A stretch of 64,000 nt of DNA from Xestospongia bergquistia (lineage: Eukaryota; Porifera; Demospongiae; Haplosclerida; Petrosiidae), in NCBI GenBank assembly GCA_963965975.1, contig OZ014420.1, forward strand, positions 5,854,001-5,918,000, given 5' to 3'. Below are positions 50,364 through 62,752 of this stretch, in pieces. Made by a program: the position numbers and the translations under genes. Position 1 is the stretch's first letter; each line of letters starts with the position of its first letter. The notes beneath the pieces are model-generated. The model ran no database searches. It had not been told where the DNA came from and worked only from the letters and a program-made list of their open reading frames with translations.

Positions 50364-50499
50364 ACTTCTTTTTTTAATTGAGATTGTAAGTAATTTGACT
50401 ATAATAAAAGCCTTATTATTTTGTAAATGTGTGATAATTATTGTTGATGACAAACTTAATAGTAATAATTAATGTTTATATTGAAAGTAGTATATATTA

Positions 50500-51147
50500 T
50501 ATATAGTTACTAAATCAAATGATAGGTTGATGTACTGGCTGTTGAAACATAGTTGTGGGTGTGGCTGAAGAGGGTTGGTCATCCACAGAGTTGTTAGTAG
50601 GTGGAGTCAGTCGATGATGTATTAATTGAGGACTTCTAAAGAGCAATTGATAACATCAAAGATTGAGATGACAGATACCTTACCTCACTGTTTCTATGTT
50701 AACAGGAGTTGACTGAAGTGGAGGAACAAGATGTGGTGTATATTATCCCAAAGATGGGGGTGGATGGATAAAACCCTGAGTGGGTGGAGCATAAGGATGA
50801 ATATAGCTTACAGGTTGGGAATATGCTCCACGATAAGTTCCAATGATGTAAGGAGAAGCTGGGGCAAAGTAACTACCAGCAGACTCAGTATATTGAGTAC
50901 TAGACTAATAAGGAGGTGGGTGTGTTCCTTCAACATTAGGAGGTAGAGCTTGAGCTTGAGCCTTATGAGCTAGTCATAATCCCTCTTGTAATAACCTAAT
51001 AAGATATTTAATAGTCATTATTAAAATGGGTGTGGTTTAACTTCTGTAGAGAACATCTCTTGTAGTTTTTGACTAATTACATTCATAATTGTCTAATAAA
51101 GTACATCCATAACGTTTTTAACCCCTTATAATCAATTTGACTTACCT
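50500..51147 (-). pseudogene. Duplicated 3' fragment of STAM
   Basis: Aligns with 55400-56061, the last part of the intact STAM gene, about 4.9 kb further on. It covers the Pro-rich C-terminus and part of the GAT-like exon. A CAG-to-TAG change gives a stop right after the PPPY motif (near 50910), and other indels break the frame. The upstream exons are absent. It is one half of a tandem duplication whose other half is the NLR fragment at 54941. Confidence 0.85.
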
Positions 51148-53109
51148 TTTTAGATAGATGGATATATGTAAACAAAGGACAGTGGATAATTATTATTAAC
51201 CCATAATATACTCTCCATTATTAGTGTCCATTTTCCTATACAACAATAATATACAAATGTACTAGTAAAATAGAGATAATATATATCAACAGTCATCACT
51301 ATAGCAACTATACTAACAATTCATCCATACTAACAAATTATCTGTCCATATATACAACAAAATCATTCATCCATTCTAACAAATTATCTATCCTTTCTAA
51401 CAACTTATTTGTCCATTTCTTACCAACAGTAGCAAAGACTAAAGATAGTACAGACAACAATTCCAAATAAATATTGTGTAGTTAGTTACAGATACTACAA
51501 AGAATGGGGCTGTTATGAAGGTAACTCCATGTTGAGGGGTTTTATATCATATGTTTGAAGCTGAAATAAAAACCAAAACTATCATACAAATTACAATGAT
51601 GTCTTATTACTTAAAGAATGATTTAATTTAGTATAAACTAATTTTAAACTTACTGATAACTGTTGATATATAATAATCATAAGTCAGCACAAAAATTGGT
51701 ATATTACAAGTAAATTAAAATTTTGAAAAAATCTATTAAATATGGAGATAGCAGTAAATCATTTCAAACAATATTGAATACAATATCAAAGTCATAATGC
51801 TTTGTTGCAATAGTTGTATGAGACAAACAGTCACACAAGAAGTCTAAACTAAATAACTGTTCAGTTGATAGAATGTGAGTTTTTGTTTCAATAAAGAATG
51901 TATTGATAACATGATAAAATATTGCTATAGCTTTCAAATATAAATATCTCCTCCAGTTTGTTGATATGTTGTGAGAATAGTGAACCCTAAACATTTAAAC
52001 AAAACAAACAAGTTATATGATAAATAAATATTAATCAATGATTAAAAGCAGAATATAAATAATCATCTAAAGATTCAGAACTTGATTTAAAAACACTGAA
52101 ACAGAATTAAACTCTCTGGTGAAGATCTCGAGAGTCCAGTCAAACAAAAAAGTCTCCAAAGAATCCATTGCTAATGAGCTCACATTGGTTAGGCGGGAAA
52201 ATATCATAAGCACGCACCTAAGCAAGGAACAGCAAAAGTGTGACCTACCATTATGGCGGGAAAATAATATCACCAGCACACGCCTCAGCAAATGATTTAT
52301 AATTAATTAATTATTAATAATAGATTTTTTGTAAAAAAAGTATCTTTTTTTGTAAAACAACAATAAGATGGATGATGCATACATAATACAATATACATAA
52401 TACAATAGTTATTAAGATAAAAAATAAATTCTAAACTAATTCAGTTTTCATGAAAGAAGTTAAAAATTATATTAAATAATCTAGAATTTTTGGAATTTCA
52501 AACTTTATATTATTAATTTAAAAATATTCTAAACCAAAGTTAAGATAATTGACTTTTGACAAACTATAGTGAAAATTAATGCTTTTGAAGAAAGAAAAAC
52601 ATTTTTAGAAAAAGATACAAAATATAATTAAAAAAGAAAATAAAAAGAAAATAAAAAAAATTGAATAAACCAAAGTTAAGATAATTGACTTTTGACAAAC
52701 TATAGCAAAAAATGTTTTTGAAGAAAGAAAAACATTAGAAAAAGATACAAAATTATAATTAAAAAAGAAAATAAAAAGAAAATAAAAAAAAAACTTGAAG
52801 TAAGACAGTCTCAGCACTTGAAGTCTCCAAAAGTCCAGTCAGTCCACAAGTAGAGAACATAGAGGAAGAAAAAGAAAGTCACTTGTAACAACTGGATTGG
52901 TAAAGAAAGGATGAAAGATGGATGGATGGAGAGATAGCTCACCTTCTTCAACAGAGCTGCTCCTGCAGGGAAAGAAAAAAAGAGTAGTCATAACTGAACT
53001 GGTAGTGACAATGAATGGATAGAGAGTGAAGAGAGACAGAGGAAGTGAAAAAGGACCACCAACACACACACACACACAGCACACACACACGCACCCTAGA
53101 AGATCAGAG

Positions 53110-53183
53110 CTCTCCCCCGCCACCTGGCGGCCTAGGATATTTAAAAAAATTTTTTTTTTAGGCCGCCAGGCGGCAGGGGAGAG
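53110..53183. repeat. GC-rich inverted repeat, possible hairpin
   Basis: Arms 53110-53133 and 53160-53183 pair at 22 of 24 positions, with a 26-nt A/T-rich loop. Arm core: CACCTGGCGGCCT against AGGCCGCCAGGCG. GC-rich DNA is rare in this window. An AC repeat lies just upstream (53066-53095). Confidence 0.85.
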
Positions 53184-53344
53184 ATGATTAATAGAGTTTG
53201 TATGAGTGTGTGTATAGTGTATGGGCTGAATAGCCCAAAATAAAAATAAAATAAAATTAAAAGAAGAAGAAAGAAGGCTTGAAGGAAGACAGGAAAGAGT
53301 CCAATGACACGGAGAGCGACTCATCTTTTTCATCCAGAGAACAT

Positions 53345-53512
53345 CGGAGAATCCAAGAACAGTCAAGAACATCAGAGAAGAACAGTCAAGAACATCAGAG
53401 AAGAACCGTCAAGAACATCAGAGAAGAACAGTCAAGAACATCAGAGAAGAACCGTCAAGAACATCAGAGAAGAACAGTCAAGAACATCAGAGAAGAACAG
53501 TCAAGAACACAG
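53345..53512 (+). repeat. 23-bp tandem repeat (about 7 copies) open in every plus-strand frame
   Basis: The unit AACATCAGAGAAGAACAGTC plus AAG repeats every 23 bp, with a few A/C variants. As 23 is not a multiple of three, three units give one 23-residue peptide repeat (around EHQRRTVKNIREEQSRTSEK), and all three frames yield the same peptide in shifted register. Confidence 0.85.
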
Positions 53513-54940
53513 TAAGAACGTCCAAGCTGAGTCGTGTAGAAACGAAGAGATCTAGAGATAAGAAGTTAATCTTTATTAGTAAAGTGATTTTACAAAAATT
53601 AAAAACTAAAAATAAATAAATAAAAAGTTAAGAAGAAAAAAAGAAAATAAACAGATAAGGATGACAAAAATGAAAAGAAAAGATGGTCCAGCGACGAGTC
53701 GATCCAACGAAGTATGAGATGATCCAACGACGAAGTGGTCCTAGAGAACATAGAGGGAGAAAGAAGAGCACTTGTAACAACTGAAAAGTCGATGAGAGAT
53801 GATGGATGGAGAAAAACTCACCTTATACTATAAACTTGCAAAATGGAGCCCTATTTATATCATAAAGAGATCCTGTCATGCTTCAATTTGACAACCAGTC
53901 ACCAAAAACTTGTGACAAATTTGGCGGCAAATACCATACCAATATTGAGACAAATTTGGCGGGAATGCCACACGCGTGATCAACATTAATTGATTTTTAA
54001 TTGATCTTAGTAACAACTAATTACAATTGTTCAAAATACATAAAATATATCTCAATACTTTTAGTATTCTGCAGATAGTTACTGGAAAGAAATGTAGTTG
54101 TAAGGCAATGTCTACATGAGAACAATATTTCTATTAGGAACTTCCAAACTAGACAGTTTAGCGCTCTTAAGTCAAATTATTACAATATGCATGCATCATG
54201 TGTGTATACAGGAATACAGGAGACAGCTATCATGATGTATTCTACTAGCTGCATGGACTCACATCTTGCCAGTGATAATTTTTAAAAAAATCTGTATTTT
54301 AAATATACTTATCATTTAATGTACCAATTTCAGTTTTAATCAAATTTTATTGATGAACTATATATTTTGTAAATATAAATGAAAATTGTATATTTGCCAT
54401 TTAGACATGGCACTGTACCCTAAACCATTACATGTGAATTACAGCTTATATAGTATACATCATCGAGTCTCACTTAGTTTTACTAAGCAAACAATGAGAT
54501 ATTTGATTCTAAAGGTGACAGTCATTATGTAGTCCCTCTCTTCTGTATGGATCTTGTCCAGTTTATTGATATCTAGTAAGAGTAGTTGAAAACATAGAAT
54601 GCTCTAAATCTACAAAATTATAGGAACATTGATTGCTTTTGGATGCTGCCTTGCTATAAGAGAAATTAATAAGACTATAATATGATATATATAATGCAGA
54701 TAATACATAACAATAGTAATATGTATTGTACCTGGTTTCCATGATTTCACAGTAACTGTTACATAAGTAATGATCATAAAGTCACCAGATGGATTTGGAG
54801 GGCTAATAATGTCCACTTGTATTAGTTTATGACATAGAGAATCCTTAGGGTACAACATCAATAATGAAGAAGTCTTCACCATCTATTGTTTCATGATAAA
54901 AATAGGAAAAAAAGACAAAAAACACACCAGATCAGTCATG

Positions 54941-55263
54941 TGAGTCCAATGTCTGTAGTTATGAAGAGATAGAACAAATAATGACATCATTGCTCAACGA
55001 ACAGGGACTACATTTGATTACTAACATGTTAGAGTCACATAAAAGTATTAGAATTCTCTCCATAAAGTCCAGTGGTATTAGCTATGACTTATCTCAATCT
55101 AATCAGATAGAAGAAATAACACAAACTTTTGGCAAACTGTCTTTCTTCATTCTACACTTCAGTACATTAGACTGTTGTCATTCCTAAGGGATACTCTAAG
55201 AGAAGACATTAATTAACATACACAAACAATAACACTGAAACCTTTACCAATAATAGATATTTA
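54941..55263 (+). pseudogene. Duplicated 3' end of the NLR gene
   Basis: Aligns with 50045-50363, the last LRR-like part and stop region of the NLR. A 68-codon frame (54981-55187) keeps EQGLHLITNMLESH against EQGLPLITNMLQSH of the parent, then shifts frame where the parent reads ...FFHPTLQYIK. All upstream NLR domains are missing, so it is a fragment. Confidence 0.8.
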
Positions 55264-55401
55264 GTCATGTAATTATTTCACTATAATATTATAAGTAATT
55301 TGACTATAACAGATCTTTATTATTATAGCTGTTTAATTGTTGATGACAAACTTAATAGTAATAATTAATGTTTATATTGTATATTATATATAGTTACTAA
55401 A

Positions 55402-58095
55402 TCAAATGAAAGGTTGATGTACTGGTTGTTGGTACATAGCTGTGGGTGTGGCTGAAGGGGGTTGGGTCATCCACAAAGAGTTGTTAGTAGGTGGAGTCAG
55501 TTGATGATGTATTAATTGAGGACTACCTCCTCTTCTAAAGAGGAATTGATAAGATCATAGATTGAGATGACAGATACCTTACCTCACTGTTTCTATGTTA
55601 ACAGGAGTTGACTGAGGTGGAGGAACAAGATGTGGTGTATATTGTCCCAAAGATGGAGGTGGGTGCATAAAACCCTGAGTGGGTGGAGCATAAGGAGGAG
55701 CATAGCCTGCTGGTTGGGAATATGCTCCACGATAAGTTCCAGTGATGTCAGGAGGAGGTGGGGCAAAGTAACTACCAGTAGATTCATTAGTGTATTGAGT
55801 ACCAGACTGATAAGGAGGCGGGTGTGTCCCTTCAACATTAGGGGGTGGAACTTGAGCTTTATGAGCTAGTCGTGGTCCCTCTTGTAATAGCCTAATAAGA
55901 TATTAAACAGTGGTTATTAAAATGGGTGTGGTTTACCTTCTGTAGAGAGCAAATGTCTCTTGTAGTTTTTGACTAACTTCATTCATATCATCAAGTTGTC
56001 TAATAAAGAACAAAATGTATGTCCATTTTAACCCTAATGATCAATTTGGCTTACTTTTGCAAGTCATTAATATTAGTTTCAGCAAGTGGTTTCATTTCTT
56101 TGCATTCAGCTATAACAGTTAAAAATTATATTACATTATTAACACAGGTACATATATTACATGTACTATAGTTAGTTAACAATGTAGTTCCCTACCTTCT
56201 AGTGTATTGAGAGTTTTCAGTTCTTCCTCATTATCAGTAGTAATATCTGCTGTCTTTAACATTTCTAACAACAAGTCCACTTGAGTCTCATTGACCACCA
56301 CTGTCTTTTTAGCTCCACCTCCTGTAGCCACACCCACTGTTCCAGTTGTAGTACTTGTCTTCTGTTCACCTCGTACTATAGTAAATAACTTCATATATGG
56401 CTAGTAAAAGTGGGTATGGCTTACCTGGTTCAGGAGTAGCATCAAGGTTAGGTGATACAAAATTAGCTGGAAATAGTCCAGTACCAAGTTGAGTTTGACC
56501 TTTCCACCAATTCTCATCACTGTATAAAGTATACACTAATAGACAAGCACATCCCTACATACCTATCATCCAGTACTGTGATAATCTCTCCAGCTTTAAA
56601 TGACAACTCATTATCTTCAGCTGCTTCAAAGTCATAGATAGCTCTCACCTTACGACCAGATGACTAAATATATAGCATTATTATAATACAGATATATATC
56701 AGAGTACAATATATTACCTGGCTCTTTGCAGGTTCTGTCTGAGGAGAGAAAGTGGGGTACATTGTTGAGGCAGAAGACTGACCAGATTGAGCTTCTTCTA
56801 ATGACATTCTAATAGCTATAATATAAACCATTACTAACATTAGTGATACAAGGAGTAGCTGGTTTATAAATATAATACTTAAAGTTGTCAGTTTCAAACA
56901 CACTATAACTAGCACGTGATTAATAACTATTGAAATATTTTTTTCACTTTTAATAGACTCCAATAAACTCTTATTATCGATGGTCTCTACTTTTTATTGT
57001 ATCTTAGTATAAAACAAAGCACTAATTTTATGACATGTACTGACCTCTTTGAAGGTCATCCTCCTCTTGTCTTTGAGCCTGAGCAGGTGGAGACACTGAA
57101 CTGTACATCTGAAATAAATGATCGTTATTAAATGGGATAATGATAACAGTTATTAAGGGGCAAAGTGAATTAAGTGTGGGTGTTACGTACAGAAGGTGGA
57201 GCATATGACTGAGGTGGGGGTGGTCCCTGTACCACAATAATACCCTCTCGTACCAGTTGGTCCACAAAACGAGAAAGCCCACTGGAGTAATAGTGATCAA
57301 TGGATGAATAAAAGATCAATGGATCAATATAGAGATTATTAGATCAATTAAATGTTCATAATGGATACATAAAAATGAACCATGTTTCATGATACCTCAT
57401 TTGTTGATCATTACGATATTCAACTGCCCATGTTGTTAACAGAGTCCTTAATCGATGACCAGTACGTTGATCACATGATCGCTAAATAGAGTAACTAAAA
57501 ATAGCATATGATGTTACTAAAAATAACTCACTGAAGTCAATATTTCTTTTACTTGATTAAAAAACGGTTGCTTTGTTAGTTCTAATTGGAAATCTTTGCC
57601 ACAATTACTAACACAAGCTTCTAATAACTAAACAAATATAATGAAAGTGAAAGCAATACATGAAATAATTTATAAAACTGATATAGATCAACTCATCCAC
57701 CTTTCAATTCGTCCATCCATCTATCAATATCCTCTTACAGTTAAAGCCTGGAGTTGAATGAGAGGGTCAGAATGTTTGACTCGTCTCATTATAGCACTAA
57801 CAGCAGCACCCATACTAAGTGAAAAAGAGAGAATTATAACCACAATAATAAGACCACACCCTCTTACGCTGCCGCTCCATATGACTCTCTAATCCTATCG
57901 CATAACTTGATGATTTTATCCCATTCTACCTCTCCACCACGACCACTAGTAGCAGCAGCTAAAAAGAGGATAACAATATTATAATAATGTATTTATACCA
58001 TATCATGTAATTGACATTAAAGATAATAGATTAAAGACCATCAAAGGATCAAAAGCGACCATGAAGTACTTACCTACATCTGAATCATAACTCAT
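55402..58095 (-). CDS. STAM: STAM, ESCRT-0 signal-transducing adaptor
   Basis: STAM with HRS forms ESCRT-0, which captures ubiquitinated cargo on early endosomes. The ATG is at 58095 (MSYDSDV, followed by GTAAGT). Order: VHS domain ([35 protein letters not shown]; 58095 to about 57405); Pro/Gln linker (57050-57290); UIM ([13 protein letters not shown], near 56810); SH3 domain ([34 protein letters not shown]; about 56665-56445); GAT-like helices ([34 protein letters not shown]); and a Pro-rich tail with a PPPY motif ending QQPVHQPFI (stop 55404-55402). All STAM domains are present. It is convergent with the NLR, and its 3' end has been copied at 50500-51147. Confidence 0.93.
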
Positions 58096-58515
58096 GACGA
58101 TCAATCTCTTACTGTATACTTACGCAGAGAAACTAGTATTAAAAGATACCTTTCAAGCCACCGAGTAATGTTTATATACAAGTCACAAGAGAAGCAGATG
58201 ACGATTTGCTTTAATATTTCAAGGCGTGTACATATTCGAGATATTAGATTTGATTGTATTTACGGTCACATTGACGGTTAAGTGGGTTAACACCAACGCA
58301 ATAAAATTAATTATAGAAACAGCTTGCTTGAAGTCACAGGATAGTTCAGTAATTCGTTGAGCACACTGGATTGAGAACAGACATAGTAAAAATGTGTTCA
58401 CCAGTCACATGATCAGAGTTTTATTAGTATTAGTGCATATTCAAGTGTGACAAAATCTGATGTATTATTAACATTATGTCATTATCTAATATGGCAGAAT
58501 TCATATTGTGACAAG
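58096..58515. other. Intergenic between ADRM1 and STAM
   Basis: About 420 bp, no gene seen. It must hold the STAM promoter and the ADRM1 3' UTR. Confidence 0.5.
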
Positions 58516-59974
58516 TTAAGAGTCACCGCTTCCTTCCTCTCTACCTTTGTCTTCTTCCTCTTGTCTTTTTCCTTCTTCATTTTCCTTCTCTTTAAGATCG
58601 TCCTCTAAAGCTTGAACAAATCTCTCAACATTACCAGTAGCAGCTGCTGTAGCTACATCTTCACTGAGACCAAACTCTGTCACTAAAGGACCCAACTGAC
58701 CACTAGATAAAGCAGAACTAAACACACCCATTGCCTAGAAAAGAAAAAAAATATTAATCAATTATGAAAGTTAGATTCTAAAGACAACAATGGCAACACC
58801 TATTCTTATTACTAAGTCTACTGGCTAGTAATGGAGCAACGATGGACCAGTACAAAGAAACTGTTAATACATTTGTATACTGAGAACAGATACATTCCTA
58901 AATCTCATACCCACATATAGGTTTACACTCTCAAACTCTTTACAATAAATATCTATCTAGCTATACCTGTTGGAACTGAGGTGAAATGAAAGCTGTTTCA
59001 GTGTCTTCATTAGTTGGAGGAAGATGAGATGAAAGTTCATTCTGGACTGTCTCCTCTCTTGATAATGGTCGGAGAACGTCTGATGTAATAATTTCTTGTA
59101 AAGTCACTCTCTCTTCCTCTTCTCCGACGGCTGTAAGATCATATGATAGTCACATGATAGTCATGTGAAACAAGGGAAATTATCTTCTTACCTGAAGGAG
59201 GTACTTGTAAGGACTCTAAGGCACTTTGAAGATCCCCTAGCTGAAGTCGCTGTCTAAAAAATCATATTCAACCATTTCATATAATATATTAGGCTCATAA
59301 CAACAATACTATGAAGACTACATTATAATATTTGGGTCTCTCTTTTTTTATATCTAGTGAGCTTCTAGTAGTGTAACTGGTGTTTAACAGAGATTGAGGA
59401 TGAGGGTTTAAATGTCACCTTAGGTAAAGCTGTCTTCTTACAATATGTGGATACATGCTTCTCCTCTTACCTTGGTGTTTGTTGACGTGGGGGAGGCTCT
59501 GAGTGACCTGAGGAACCACGTCCAGCCCCACCTCCTCCTCCACTACTACTACCACCACTACTACTAATACCTCCTCGAGGCTCCCCCCTTCCCCCACTAC
59601 TACGTCCTCCAATACCAGCACCCCTACAATCAGAGATAAGATTAAAAACAAAGCTTCTACTTCTTACGTTAAGATGTCCAATGGAGCACCTTGACTGAGT
59701 GCTAACAATTCTAAAAGTTGATTCTGTGTTAAATTCTCTCCACTACCACCACCTTGGAGCAAGCTCTGTAATTGAGAAGCTAGAGAAACAAAAATACAAA
59801 GTCTATTTCTTTCTTGTTATTTGCTAATAATCATAAGATATGTTAACAAAAATAACAATCGTATTAAAAGTTTCTTACACATTAAACCAGGAGGAAATCC
59901 TCTTCGTCCCATCTCTCCACCTCCAGAAGAAGAGGTTAGTGCACTGGTAGGATTCTCAATGAGGTCATTAACCT

Positions 59975-60011
<37 letters not shown>

Positions 60012-61182
60012 TGAGAGAGATTAGGTCATTAACTGCTATAATGTACACTAACAATATAAAATTTAATTCACCAAATGACTTTTTTAATAACTACTGGTTA
60101 GTGAACGCATTAATACTACATCTAAGTAGAATAAAGGTCATCAAATGATTTAGTAATAGACTAAAAGATGTTCAAAAAACTTGGAATGCCGCTTGATAAT
60201 AATATGTGTTTAAATTTACTGCTTGTCATACAAGTATTGTCAGTATTATCCTGTCAATGACAAATTGCTATATCTGAGACTAATATTATCTTTATAATAC
60301 TAGTATTGACTAACATTATCTTTATAATACTAGTATTGACTAATATTATCTTTATAATACTAGTATTGACTAACATTATCTTTATAATACTAGTATTGAC
60401 TAACATTATCTTTATAATACTAGTATTGACTAACATTATCTTTATAATACTAGTATTGACTAACATTATCTTTATAATACTAGTTGACTAACATTATCTT
60501 TATAATACTAGTATTGACTAACATTATCTTTATAATACTAGTATTGACTAACATTATCTTTATGATACTAGTATTGACTAACATTATCTTTATAATACTA
60601 GTATTGACTAACATTATCTTTATAATACTAGTATTGACTTACTTTCTTAATGAATTCTTCATCCTTGTCTTCTTTAGGTTCTTGTAACCAGTAGAAATAT
60701 TTACGATTAGTTTCCTTAAATTTGAGTAAGAAAACTCGTCCTGTAGTACATTGTGAAATACGTTTCATCTCAGCATCACCAGGAAATACAATAAAATCCT
60801 GTGAATTAAGGACACAAGGTAATCTGCTAAGAGTTGGATTGTATGTAACTAGAAATAATTAAATATTACAATACAAATCGTATTTTTGACTAAACCAATG
60901 TATCTTAATAATTAACACAAAATTAACGCCTTTATATACCTATACTAACACGTCAATTGTATTATATTTAGTGTATCATAGAGTACTCACATCTTCAACA
61001 GTGCCACTAGTTCTATCTTTCCAACAAAAATGCATCAAATTGTCCTCCAATTTCATGAATACCAGCCCCTTTCTTATGTCAGGAGAGACTGTGGTCCCGC
61101 TTAGACGCATCTTGCCGGCTCTAAACTCCACAACACTACGTGGTTCCCTCCTTGTTCTACCACCATCACCAAACAGAGCCAT
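58516..61182 (-). CDS. ADRM1: Proteasomal ubiquitin receptor ADRM1/Rpn13
   Basis: Rpn13 sits on the 19S regulatory particle, binds ubiquitin and recruits the deubiquitinase UCH37. The ATG at 61182 opens the PRU domain ([30 protein letters not shown], then [45 protein letters not shown]), encoded by exons 61182 to about 60991 and about 60800-60643. A Gly/Ser-rich linker follows (59470-59625). The C-terminal DEUBAD domain ([13 protein letters not shown], near 59090; [20 protein letters not shown], near 58710) ends in an acidic/Lys-rich tail, EEGSGDS, with the stop at 58518-58516. The full domain set is present. The intron between the first PRU and linker exons contains a 30-bp minisatellite. 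Confidence 0.93.
60279..60640. repeat. 30-bp minisatellite in an ADRM1 intron, about 12 copies
   Basis: The unit GACTAACATTATCTTTATAA plus TACTAGTATT repeats with very few changes; one copy near 60482 lacks four bases. The open frames of [10 protein letters not shown] repeats on either strand are artefacts. Confidence 0.95.
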
Positions 61183-62752
61183 TTTTGATGGACAGAATTT
61201 ACGGAATTCCGTATAGATCTACAATCCGGATGTATTGTAGTCTTGCTAATTAATTTTATTATTATTATAATTATATTATATTATACATAATATATATAAA
61301 TATATTATATCTATATATAAATTATATATTATATTATTATTATTTAAACAACACAATATAATAATATATATAGTACAACAGTTACTTAACAATAATTATT
61401 ACAAATCAAATTATATAAGTCTATTCAAAGAGTCAATAATTTGTTTGTTAACATAGCATAGATTTATGGTAATATTCATTATTATCCATAATTTATGGAG
61501 CAGACTTGACAACATTGTCCACCTAGGACCAATTTCTGAAATGGTCCATATGCCAAAGAACATTTTGCTGAACCCCTAGCTGGATCAATTCTAGGACATC
61601 CAAGATATGGGATGCATAGGACGGTGTCATGCAGGTTTAGTACTAAGTGGTGGCGTGTTTCATCACCACAGTGACAGTACTTCAGTCAACATAATCGGTT
61701 GTCTAGTTTGATGTAATAGGAAAGGAGGATATTCATGAAGAACGGCACTCGCTTAATAGAAGTGCTTGCTTTTTTCATTGATGATACTTGATTACAAGTC
61801 TCGCTGAGATGATAGACAGAATTATGGCCCAATTTAGCAGTGATGGCCACCATGGAATTATAGTTTCTTATCTTGTGAAGATGTTCAAGAACCTACTATG
61901 ATAAATGATTGTTATGTAGTGATGATCTAACAGGAGTACCTTTATATGTTGCAGGTTATTCTCTCAATTTTCTATAGAGATTCATTTCTACCACTATTTC
62001 AATGCAAATAAGTGTACTATACAGTGAAATAAACAGCAAATAAAAGAAGGAATCACAGTATACATACTTGCATAAGACTTACCTTGTTTTTTGCGTCCTG
62101 TCCATCCATGCTCCATTATTAAGTTCATACAGATATATCAATTTTCCTAAACATCTGAGTGTCTTGTTGCAGTAGTCCTTCAGTTAAATGGCGAGGACCA
62201 ATTTTGTACACTTTATTGATCTCAGATGGCCAATGACAAACTGCATGACTCAATCTTTGAAGAAGTTTTCTTATTGGAGTCCTCTACTCTTTTTGCAATT
62301 GATTACATGTTTGGTATTCTTCAAAGCAATTGATATTCTTCTTGAAAAATGAAGAGCCAGGAAGCTAGTGAAGATTCTTTGTTTTCTATGCATTCTGTTG
62401 CAAAAAGTGGTGTAGCATTGCATTTGTTCACCATAACAACATGGATTTGTGATGGAAATGTTCATAGCCAAGTGATTAGCTGTGAGGAGGGACTGGCTAA
62501 GTGAGACCATAGATATCATACTTACCACAACTAGCCTATATAGTTGGATATCAGTCTTCACAGCTCATTGACAATTTGAACACTACTAATGGACTATGTA
62601 TGTTGGAGTGTAATATTGTAATTGCCAATTAATTAGGTTACATGATTTAAAGGATAATTAAGCTATATAAAACTCAAGAATGATTAAATGAAAAAATAAC
62701 ATATTCATGCACATGATTGTATTCATCATTTTAAAATTTCGATATCATTACT
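61183..62752. other. Gap with AT-rich DNA and possible Cys-rich coding remnants
   Basis: 61250-61400 is almost pure A/T and self-complementary. On the minus strand, 61700-61490 holds a 66-codon open stretch with a regular cysteine pattern (YCHCGDE, VLCIPYLGC, GGQCCQVCS) ending in a stop. A second minus-strand frame (62561-62271) contains NPCCYGEQMQCYTTFC. Minus-strand 62270-62130 reads LLQRLSHAVCHWPSEINKVY. These could be exons or decayed pieces of one secreted Cys-rich protein ending in a VWC-like CCxVC; I could not join them into one gene model. Confidence 0.3.

Larger units (their letters stand above)
51148..54940. repeat. Repeat-rich DNA between the two halves of the NLR/STAM duplication
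   Basis: No gene recognised in about 3.8 kb. Contents: a direct repeat of about 130 bp (52531-52658 and 52665-52792); a diverged 85-100 bp repeat (about 52846-52945 and 53743-53823, sharing AGAGAACATAGAGG, CACTTGTAACAACTG, GATGGATGGAGA and an AGCTCACC/CTCACC end); a GC-rich inverted repeat; a 23-bp tandem array; and four GGCGGGAA/GGCGGCAA words (near 52195, 52257, 53921, 53957). A minus-strand frame at 54882-54610 (90 codons, with SPPNPSGDFMIITYVTVTVK) looks coding-like in part but is unrecognised. Confidence 0.5.

Noticed and set aside
50731..50946. Plus-strand open frame shared with 55630-55869
   Set aside because: Shared only because both copies are antisense to STAM coding sequence; a shadow of the duplicated STAM tail.
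52605..52817. Phe-rich minus-strand open frame
   Set aside because: Poly-A/T-rich direct repeat; composition is low complexity.
52839..53372. 177-codon minus-strand open frame
   Set aside because: It crosses the AC repeat, the GC hairpin and poly-T, has no domain-like composition, and likely reflects low stop density by chance.
60254..60687. Hydrophobic [16 protein letters not shown] open frames on both strands
   Set aside because: Artefact of the 30-bp minisatellite, whose length is a multiple of three and lacks stops.
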